A stretch of DNA of 64,000 nt from Pseudanabaena frigida (GTDB lineage Bacteria > Cyanobacteriota > Cyanobacteriia > Pseudanabaenales > Pseudanabaenaceae). This document shows positions 54,500 through 61,762 of the stretch, piece after piece. Location: contig QBML01000004.1 in assembly GCA_003242085.1 (NCBI GenBank), positions 62,001 through 126,000 on the forward strand, read 5' to 3'. Under the pieces are notes generated by a model. It worked only from the letters and a program-made list of their open reading frames with translations, had not been told where the DNA came from and ran no database searches. A program made the position numbers and the translations under genes. Within the stretch, counting starts at the first letter, position 1; every line of letters begins with the position of its first letter.

Positions 54500-55915
54500 A
54501 TGCAATCAGAAAAACAGCTAGAACCAAAGGAAGTGGATATTCCCGATGATCTATCCGATTTCCCCGATGAGCTTGATCGCCCTAAAAAAACGTTTATGGG
54601 AAAATGGAGGTGGCGTATTGCCATCGTCTTAATCCTTTTAGCTGTTGGCGGTGGTAGTTATTATGCCTATACCCAACTGATCGCGCCTGCTAATAATCAA
54701 TCAACCCGTAGACGCGATCGCGTAGTTTCGATTAAGCGCGCAGATTTGCCAATCATCGTCACAGCTAACGGCACCATTCAACCTGAAAAGTCGATTAATG
54801 TCAGTCCAAAAAGTCAAGGTAGGCTCAAGAGCTTACTAGTCAAAGAAGGTCAAACTGTAACGACGGGGCAAATCCTTGCCTATATGGATGAGTCGAATAC
54901 GCTAGGGCAAATCACGCAGGCTGATGGACAACTAGCCGCAGCTCAAGCTAGTTTAGACTTGTTGAGAGCAGGTAATCGTTCTCAAGATATTGCTCAAGCG
55001 CAGGCAAATTTGACCAATGCACAGGCTACGCTCGAACAGTCACAGATCGTATTTCGCCAAAATCAACAGCTTTTTAAAGAAGGAGCGATCGCTTCACGGG
55101 ATCTTGACGCATCAAGGACGACAATGGAAGCGAATCTCGCTAAAGTTACCCAAGCCAGAGAAGCTCTATCTTTGCAACAAGCAGGATCGCGACCTGAAGA
55201 AATCGATCGTGCACAGGCGCAAGTTGTGGCAGCAGCAGGCACTTTGCAAAGTGTGCAAGCTGACTTGGAAGATACAATTATTCGTGCTCCATTTGATGGC
55301 GTGGTGGTTAGGAAATATGCCGATCCCGGTTCCTTTGTTTCACCTGCGACATCGGGGAGTGCTGTTAGTTCTGCAACTTCTTCTTCCATCTTGGCACTAG
55401 CAAGCAATAACCAAGTGGTAGCAAATGTTGCCGAGGCGAATATTGCTCAGATTGCCGTCGGTCAAGAGGTAACTTTGCAAGTTGATGCTTATCCCAATAA
55501 AAAGTTTGTCGGTCGGGTGGTGTCGATCTCACCACAGGCGATCGTTACCCAAAATGTCACCAGCTTTGAAGTGAAAGCCGAAATCACTTCTAAAGATAAG
55601 CAAATGTTGCGATCGGGTATGAATGCTAGCCTAGAGTTTAAAGCTGGGCAGTTAAAAAATGCGTTAGTTGTCCCAACTGTGGCGATCGTTCGGCAACAGG
55701 GCAGTACGGGTGTATATGTTAAGACCGATCAGAGCGAAACTCCTGTATTTACAGTAATTGAAACAGGCATTACCGTTGACGATAAAACGGAAGTTAAGTC
55801 TGGCTTGACAGGTAACGAGAAGATCTTTGTATCTTTCCCTGAAGGTTCGCGTCCGAAGACCGAGCCTAGAGGTATTCCTGGATTAACACCTTCAACGCAG
55901 CAGCGTCGTGGCTAG
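54500..55915 (+). CDS. HlyD/MacA-type membrane fusion protein
   Basis: 471 residues. One membrane helix (about 38-56), then a biotinyl-lipoyl-like strand domain (ANGTIQPEKSINVSPKSQGRL), a helical hairpin (about 130-240, alanine/glutamine-rich coiled coil), the second lipoyl half (IRAPFDGVVV) and a beta-barrel. It links an ABC permease to an outer-membrane channel. It heads a likely MacAB-type efflux set with the next two genes. Confidence 0.9.
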   Translation: MQSEKQLEPKEVDIPDDLSDFPDELDRPKKTFMGKWRWRIAIVLILLAVGGGSYYAYTQLIAPANNQSTRRRDRVVSIKRADLPIIVTANGTIQPEKSINVSPKSQGRLKSLLVKEGQTVTTGQILAYMDESNTLGQITQADGQLAAAQASLDLLRAGNRSQDIAQAQANLTNAQATLEQSQIVFRQNQQLFKEGAIASRDLDASRTTMEANLAKVTQAREALSLQQAGSRPEEIDRAQAQVVAAAGTLQSVQADLEDTIIRAPFDGVVVRKYADPGSFVSPATSGSAVSSATSSSILALASNNQVVANVAEANIAQIAVGQEVTLQVDAYPNKKFVGRVVSISPQAIVTQNVTSFEVKAEITSKDKQMLRSGMNASLEFKAGQLKNALVVPTVAIVRQQGSTGVYVKTDQSETPVFTVIETGITVDDKTEVKSGLTGNEKIFVSFPEGSRPKTEPRGIPGLTPSTQQRRG

Positions 55916-55917
55916 GC

Positions 55918-55976
55918 AAAAAACAGATTTTTGTTGAGAGGATGCTTTGCTCTCTCTCAACAAAAATCTGTTTTTT
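55918..55976 (+). terminator. 23-bp perfect hairpin within the efflux set
   Basis: Left arm 55918-55940, right arm 55954-55976, flanked by A and T runs. It lies three bases after the fusion protein stop, inside the operon, so it may set the ratio of fusion protein to permease. Confidence 0.75.
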
Positions 55977-56044
55977 GATTCAATGCAAAGAAAGTCTTTT
56001 TAAAATTATTTGTAAAATGCTCATTGGAAAAATGCTCTAAACCC

Positions 56045-57337
56045 ATGCAACTATTAAAGCCACTAGTACCAGCAAAACCAATAGTAAAGCCTCGGATTCA
56101 AGTTGCCAAAGTTCCCTTTGCAGAGATTCTGACGATGGCGGCGGAATCTCTGTGGAATAATCGTCTGCGAACGGCATTGACGATGCTGGGTGTAGTCATT
56201 GGCATTGCGGCAGTGATTGCGATTACATCAATTGGGCAGGGTATTCAAAAGTCAACGGAAAATCAACTACAAGCCCTTGGCACAAATTCGATTAATGTGC
56301 TGACGGGTTCTGCGCGTACAGGTGGGATCAGTCAGGGTGGAGGTTCTGCATCTACTTTAACCTTAGAAGACGCTCAGGCAGTTGCTAAAGCGCCAGCAGT
56401 GAAGTTGGTTTCAGCCTATTTACAACGGACTCGTCAGGTTTCCTATGGTAATCAGAATACTTCTACAACGGTCTTAGGTACGGATGTTAACTATTCGCCG
56501 ATTAGGAATACTTTTCCAACTGAAGGAAGGTATTTTGAACAGGAGGATATTGATAATGCAAAATCTTTGGTGGTACTAGGATCGAAGGTGAAATCTGATT
56601 TGTTTGGTAATAGTACGGTGATCGGTGAGCGGATTCGTATTCAAGGAGAACAGTATCAAGTAATCGGCGTAATGGAGACTAAAGGTGCTTCTGGTGGAGC
56701 CGATCAGGACGATCGCGTATATATTCCTCTCAAAAATATGTCTGCCCGTCAAGTCGGTAATAATGCCTTGCAAGGTATTTCTGTAAATGGATTTTGGGTG
56801 CAAGCCATTGATGAATCAGAAATTGAGGCAGCCCAATTCCAATTAACTAATCTTTTGCGACTGCGACATAAGATTTATCCACCACAGCCCGATGATTTTC
56901 GGATTGTTAATCAGACCGATATTGTTAGTGCTTTTACTAACATTGTCGGTTTACTGACGCTTATGGTCGGTGCGATCGCTGCTATATCCCTGATCGTTGG
57001 CGGGATCGGCATTGCTAATATTATGCTGGTTTCGGTAGTGGAACGCACTCGCGAAATTGGTGTTCGTAAAGCATTAGGAGCAACCCGATCGGCGATTCTT
57101 AACCAGTTTCTAACCGAGGCAATTCTCGTGTCTGGGCTTGGGGGGATTGTGGGTATCGGTTTGGGCGTAGCGATCGCCTACGGTTCCGCCACGATTTTTG
57201 GATTTCCTTTTCTTGTCTCGATCTGGGCAGTTGCCGCAGGTTTTGGTTTGTCGATGATTGTTGGTCTAGTGGCAGGCGTGATTCCTGCACGAAGTGCCGC
57301 GAAGTTAGATCCCATTCAAGCGCTCAGAAGTGACTAG
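56045..57337 (+). CDS. MacB-type ABC transporter permease
   Basis: About 430 residues from ATG at 56045; a TTG at 56024 is an alternative. MacB topology: the first helix (TALTMLGVVIGIAAVIAI), a large periplasmic domain (about 65-285), and three helices with the FtsX signature ERTREIGVRKALGATRSAI. No ATPase domain is fused; it is encoded next. Possible substrates are lipids, peptides or antibiotics; DevC of heterocyst lipid export is a relative. Confidence 0.88.
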   Translation: MQLLKPLVPAKPIVKPRIQVAKVPFAEILTMAAESLWNNRLRTALTMLGVVIGIAAVIAITSIGQGIQKSTENQLQALGTNSINVLTGSARTGGISQGGGSASTLTLEDAQAVAKAPAVKLVSAYLQRTRQVSYGNQNTSTTVLGTDVNYSPIRNTFPTEGRYFEQEDIDNAKSLVVLGSKVKSDLFGNSTVIGERIRIQGEQYQVIGVMETKGASGGADQDDRVYIPLKNMSARQVGNNALQGISVNGFWVQAIDESEIEAAQFQLTNLLRLRHKIYPPQPDDFRIVNQTDIVSAFTNIVGLLTLMVGAIAAISLIVGGIGIANIMLVSVVERTREIGVRKALGATRSAILNQFLTEAILVSGLGGIVGIGLGVAIAYGSATIFGFPFLVSIWAVAAGFGLSMIVGLVAGVIPARSAAKLDPIQALRSD

Positions 57338-57372
57338 CAAAAGCTGCATCTGAACTTTTAGTGAGAAATATT

Positions 57373-58035
57373 ATGATTCGTTTGGAAAATATCCGTAAAG
57401 CTTATCGACTTGGTGAAGTCAATGTTCCCGTTCTCAAAGGCATCGATCTAGATATTCAGTCAGGCGAATATGCGGCAATTATGGGCATGTCGGGTTCGGG
57501 TAAATCGACGCTGATGAATATTATTGGCTGCCTCGATCGCCCTTCTTCGGGTAAGTACTATCTCGAAAATCGCGAGCTGACGACCTATAACGATGATGAA
57601 CTAGCCTTTATTCGCAATCGCCGCATTGGGTTTGTTTTCCAGCAGTTCAATCTCCTATCACGCTCAACGGCGATGGAGAATGTAATGCTGCCAATGATCT
57701 ATTCCAACATTCCTAAAGAAAAACGTCGTCGCCTTGCTATCGAAGCACTGACTAAAGTTGGGCTCAAAGATCGCATGTCCAATCGTCCTAATCAGCTATC
57801 TGGTGGACAACAACAACGAGTAGCGATCGCCCGCGCTTTAGCTAATCGTCCTGCGCTAATTCTTGCTGATGAGCCGACGGGAGCATTGGACACGCAGACA
57901 TCCCATGATGTGATGAATTTACTAGCTGACTTGAATGCTCAAGGGATTACGATTGTGCTAGTTACCCATGAACCAGACGTTGCGGAGAGAACTCGGCGAA
58001 TAATTCGCATTCAGGATGGATTGATATCAAGTTAG
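57373..58035 (+). CDS. MacB/LolD-type ABC transporter ATPase
   Basis: 220 residues from ATG at 57373; GTG at 57361 also opens the frame. Walker [10 protein letters not shown], signature LSGGQQQR, Walker [14 protein letters not shown] and the switch histidine (VTHEPD) are intact. It is the energy-coupling partner of the preceding permease, whose stop is 36 bases upstream. Confidence 0.95.
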   Translation: MIRLENIRKAYRLGEVNVPVLKGIDLDIQSGEYAAIMGMSGSGKSTLMNIIGCLDRPSSGKYYLENRELTTYNDDELAFIRNRRIGFVFQQFNLLSRSTAMENVMLPMIYSNIPKEKRRRLAIEALTKVGLKDRMSNRPNQLSGGQQQRVAIARALANRPALILADEPTGALDTQTSHDVMNLLADLNAQGITIVLVTHEPDVAERTRRIIRIQDGLISS

Positions 58036-58046
58036 AGGTATCCATT

Positions 58047-59180
58047 TTAATCCTTTGATACTGGTGAGTATGGCACAAATTTTAAATGTCGTTCAACACG
58101 TTCTTCGATCGCAATATCAGGATGATTGTATTTGACATATTTTTTCAGAAGATTGAGATCTGACCATTCCCAAACATAAAGACTCTTTGAAAGATATTGT
58201 GAAATGTAAGGTTGTAAATTGATAAAAAATGAATCTCTAAAAATTAACGCTTTCGGCATCTCAGAACGGCATTCTGTGACAAAGCTAGCCTTCTTGGGAT
58301 CTTCAGTTTTTTCTTCTAGAATATATTTTTTACACAACGGAAGTGTCTTTTGCAGTTTAGGAACCATCTCCTTCAATAAGTAAGAGATATTTAGCATGTT
58401 CGCAATATCCCCCGACCTAAATTCAGTCATCGCAAAATCTTCGGGGCTATAACTAATTGGGGAAATATTGGGATGATATTTTTGAATAGTTCGCATAATC
58501 TCATATTGAGCGATCGCTGCGCCAAAATCATTCCAATGCGTATCAGTTTTATAAAATAGCTGTCCTTGTTTCTTTGCTTGAATTAATGCTGGTCTTAAAT
58601 CAAGAATTGGCACTTCAGAATCCTGCATGAACTCTAGCAGTTGATCGAGACGGGTTTGTTTCCCAACTTGACGAATATGCGAAGGCATATATTCTGGGTA
58701 AATCGAATATTTATCAGGTACGACAACAAAAAAATACTGAATACCCTGTGCCTTGAGCCACAGATATTTCTCTTCTAAGGAGGATTTCCAGTTTCTGAGT
58801 TCCTCAGTTGTTAATGGATCGTTTCTTCGATAATCTTCAAGGCTATTCCCTTCTGTGGGGTTAACATAAAACAACCAATCATCCAGTCCAATCAATACTT
58901 TGGGATTGAATGAACTCCTCAACATGAAACTGTATAACGCATAAACCTGAGTCAGTTGATCTCGCAGTCCAAAATGATCGTTAAAAAATGCTTCAAATTG
59001 TGATGGAAATGCGATCGCTGCTTTTTGATTCCACTTTAGTTCGGGAAATGCGGCAAGTCTGCGTTTTTCGATCGATGATTCATCACGATTATGGGTCAAA
59101 GCCAAAGGCAAAAATAGACCGAGGATAAATGTCAAAATTAACAAATTATCAAATATGCGTAGTGCTCTCTCTTTTTGCAT
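58047..59180 (-). CDS. AlgX/DHHW-like SGNH-family O-acetyltransferase component
   Basis: 377 residues. One N-terminal membrane helix (about 10-30) and a periplasmic SGNH-like domain. YKTDTHWNDFGA contains the conserved D-x-H pair of the AlgX/AlgJ group and IFRDSFF is the expected serine-bearing strand. It would transfer acetyl groups to an exported polysaccharide. It lies downstream of an AlgI-like gene on the same strand. The polysaccharide is unknown. Confidence 0.85.
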   Translation of the reverse strand: MQKERALRIFDNLLILTFILGLFLPLALTHNRDESSIEKRRLAAFPELKWNQKAAIAFPSQFEAFFNDHFGLRDQLTQVYALYSFMLRSSFNPKVLIGLDDWLFYVNPTEGNSLEDYRRNDPLTTEELRNWKSSLEEKYLWLKAQGIQYFFVVVPDKYSIYPEYMPSHIRQVGKQTRLDQLLEFMQDSEVPILDLRPALIQAKKQGQLFYKTDTHWNDFGAAIAQYEIMRTIQKYHPNISPISYSPEDFAMTEFRSGDIANMLNISYLLKEMVPKLQKTLPLCKKYILEEKTEDPKKASFVTECRSEMPKALIFRDSFFINLQPYISQYLSKSLYVWEWSDLNLLKKYVKYNHPDIAIEERVERHLKFVPYSPVSKD

Positions 59181-59213
59181 TGACCGAAATATCTGTTAAG
59201 TTTAGGTGATGAT

Positions 59214-59250
59214 TAGAGGATAGGTGGCGCGAAGCGCTGCCTATCCTCTA
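59214..59250. repeat. 17-bp hairpin between the acetylation genes
   Basis: Left arm 59214-59230, loop GAA, right arm 59234-59250, with two G-T pairs that would be wobbles only in a plus-strand RNA although both neighbouring genes are on the minus strand. Its core GGTGGCGCGAAGCGCTGCC almost equals that at 1347-1365. This fits an element better than a terminator. Confidence 0.65.
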
Positions 59251-59253
59251 GAT

Positions 59254-60717
59254 CTAAAAGCGGTAATAGATAAATGGATTGTAAGTTCCTGCGGCTAAAC
59301 TGGATGCTGAAAGCAGAAAAAGGCTAACCGTCAGCAAATAATACCCAGCATAAACAATAGACTGAAAATGACTGAATTTTGGTTGAGAAATTCTATTCTG
59401 TAATTGTGACCCTGCCCACTTTGCTAATGGCGTTGCTAATATACTTCCAACGATCAAAAGCACTAAAACTTTGAAGTCAAAATACAATAACGCATAGTAT
59501 TTTATGCCATCAGCATGGGTAATTCCCAACATACTTGCCAAATATTGGATAGCGTGACTTAGGGATTCCGAGCGAAAAAATACCCATGCAATCATTACTA
59601 ACAGTAATGTATAGAGATGGCGCAATGGCAACCATAAGCGATCGAGATATTTTTGCCATCCAATTCTTTCGATTGCTAAGTACGCTCCATGTAAGGCTCC
59701 CCAGATCGCAAAATTCCAACTCGCGCCATGCCACAGTCCACACAATAGAAATACAATCCATAGATTCAAATATGTTCGCAATGCAGAGCCCCGATTGCCG
59801 CCTAAAGGAATATACAAATAATCGCGAAACCAATTTGACAATGAAATATGCCATCTGCGCCAAAATTCGCGCATCGATTGGGCTATGTAAGGATAATTAA
59901 AATTTTCGAGAAATTCAAATCCAAATAGCCGCGCCAATCCAATCGCCATATCTGAATAGCCTGAAAAATCAAAATAAATTTGTAATGTATAGCAGGCAAT
60001 TCCCAGCCATGCCATTGCTGTTGTGACATCGCCGACGGGAACAGCAAATATTTTGTCTGCGACTTCTCCCAATGGATTGGCAAGTAGCGTTTTTTTAGCT
60101 AATCCAAAAATAAATCTTTGGATTCCTGAAGAAAACTGATGCCTAGTTACAGTGCGGGATACAAGTTGTTTCGCGATGTCATGATACCTAACGATCGGCC
60201 CCGCAATAAGTTGAGGAAATAAAGTTAGATATAATCCGCATCGGATTGGATTTAACTGGACTTCAGTCTCTTGACGATAGACATCAATTACATATGAAAT
60301 TGCATGAAAAGTAAAAAAAGATATGCCTAGTGGTAATGATATTTGCGAATAGACAATTGGTTTTATTTCTAAGCGATCGAGAATAATATTGAGATTACTC
60401 ATGAAAAAGTTCGCGTATTTAAAATAAAATAACAATCCTAAATTGGCGATAATTGAAGCAATAAGTATGCTTTTTTCCGTGAGCAGATTAATCCTTTTTT
60501 TGCGGTGTAAATAGATTAGTGCTCCTGTCGCATAGTTCATTAAAATTGAACTAATCATAAGAAAAACATAGACTGGCTCTCCCCACGTATAAAAGATCAA
60601 GCTCATCACCAGCAAAAAAATATTTTGCAGATTTAGGTGCTTTGCCCCGATTAGAAAATATCCTGCTAATGTTAGCGGCAAGAATAAGAATAGAAATAAT
60701 GACGATGCAAATATCAT
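59254..60717 (-). CDS. MBOAT-family O-acyltransferase (AlgI-like)
   Basis: 487 residues. A multi-helix membrane protein with ISFFTFHAISYVIDVYR, WRRWHISLSNWFRDYLYIPLGGNRG and the catalytic histidine in LCGLWHGASWNF. AlgI-type proteins pass acetyl groups across the membrane to a periplasmic transferase, here probably the AlgX-like protein encoded downstream. Together the two suggest O-acetylation of an extracellular polysaccharide. Confidence 0.93.
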   Translation of the reverse strand: MIFASSLFLFLFLPLTLAGYFLIGAKHLNLQNIFLLVMSLIFYTWGEPVYVFLMISSILMNYATGALIYLHRKKRINLLTEKSILIASIIANLGLLFYFKYANFFMSNLNIILDRLEIKPIVYSQISLPLGISFFTFHAISYVIDVYRQETEVQLNPIRCGLYLTLFPQLIAGPIVRYHDIAKQLVSRTVTRHQFSSGIQRFIFGLAKKTLLANPLGEVADKIFAVPVGDVTTAMAWLGIACYTLQIYFDFSGYSDMAIGLARLFGFEFLENFNYPYIAQSMREFWRRWHISLSNWFRDYLYIPLGGNRGSALRTYLNLWIVFLLCGLWHGASWNFAIWGALHGAYLAIERIGWQKYLDRLWLPLRHLYTLLLVMIAWVFFRSESLSHAIQYLASMLGITHADGIKYYALLYFDFKVLVLLIVGSILATPLAKWAGSQLQNRISQPKFSHFQSIVYAGYYLLTVSLFLLSASSLAAGTYNPFIYYRF

Positions 60718-60754
60718 GTTTTCCTGTAATTAACAAAGCATATTGCTAACCTGT

Positions 60755-60819
60755 AGTAACGCTCAGCATAAGTGTGTGTCGCTTGCTAGGCGGGCGACAC
60801 ACACTTATGCTGAGCTACT
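60755..60819. repeat. 22-bp hairpin between divergent genes
   Basis: Left arm 60761-60782, 11-base loop, right arm 60794-60815, perfect. The stem extends by AGTA/TACT across a two-base bulge. It lies upstream of both the MBOAT and sulfurtransferase genes. Confidence 0.75.
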
Positions 60820-60878
60820 TACTGAGTAATTGAGGATTTAATTTTAAACATTATGATGTTCGCGATAAAATTTGGATT

Positions 60879-61694
60879 ATGAATAATCTTCACATTGTCT
60901 CAGCTAACTGGCTGCAAAATCATCTCCACGAGCCGCAAGTTATTGTGGTGGATTGCCGATTTTCGCTGATGGATAAAGAACTTGGACGTAAGCAATACCA
61001 AGAAAGCCACATTGAAGGCGCGTATTATTTAGATCTCAGTCTTGATTTATCTAGTCCCGTCCAAAAGCACGGTGGTAGACATCCATTACCAGATATCGCC
61101 CAACTAGCTGCTAAGCTTTCGCAAATTGGGGTAAATTCTGGCGAAACAATGGTCGTAGTTTATGACGATTCGCGTTTTGCTTTTGCCTCAAGGTTGTGGT
61201 GGTTATTGCGCTACATGGGACACGAGCAAGTAGCGGTGTTAGATGGTGGTTTTGGTGGATGGCAAGCTCAAAACTATTCCATTAGCTCAGAAATTCCTCC
61301 ACTAAGAGTCAGGAAGTTTATCCCCCAATTACAAACCGAATGGGTTGTTGATATCGAAACGGTCAAAGCAAGAAAAGATTTGCCAGAAGTAGTTTTAGTG
61401 GATTCACGAGAAGGCGATCGCTATCGGGGTGAGCGCGAACCCATCGATCCGATCGCTGGTCATATCGAAGGTGCAGTTAATTATCCTTGGATGGAAGTTA
61501 CTAACGAGCAAGGTTTTGTGATTGCCAATCAAGGCGATCGCTGGCAGAATGTGAAAAATGCTCGAGAAGTAATTGTGTATTGTGGTTCGGGTGTAACCGC
61601 TTGCGTGAATTTGCTATCGCTGAAATTGGCTGGAATTGAGACAGGAAAGCTCTACGCAGGTAGTTGGAGTGACTGGTGTTCGTATTTAGTCTAA
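60879..61694 (+). CDS. Sulfurtransferase (rhodanese/3-mercaptopyruvate type)
   Basis: 271 residues with two rhodanese domains. The first is inactive; the second has the catalytic loop CGSGVTA, where the GVTA ending fits mercaptopyruvate sulfurtransferases rather than classical rhodanese (CRxGxT). DSREGDRYRGEREPIDPIAGHIEGA precedes it. It probably moves sulfane sulfur to cyanide or thiol acceptors in the cytoplasm. Confidence 0.92.
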   Translation: MNNLHIVSANWLQNHLHEPQVIVVDCRFSLMDKELGRKQYQESHIEGAYYLDLSLDLSSPVQKHGGRHPLPDIAQLAAKLSQIGVNSGETMVVVYDDSRFAFASRLWWLLRYMGHEQVAVLDGGFGGWQAQNYSISSEIPPLRVRKFIPQLQTEWVVDIETVKARKDLPEVVLVDSREGDRYRGEREPIDPIAGHIEGAVNYPWMEVTNEQGFVIANQGDRWQNVKNAREVIVYCGSGVTACVNLLSLKLAGIETGKLYAGSWSDWCSYLV

Positions 61695-61762
61695 GTTGGA
61701 GACTATAATCAGCAATCGGTTAACCTAAGAATAGCGATCGCCAAAACTTTAAAACGAGCATC

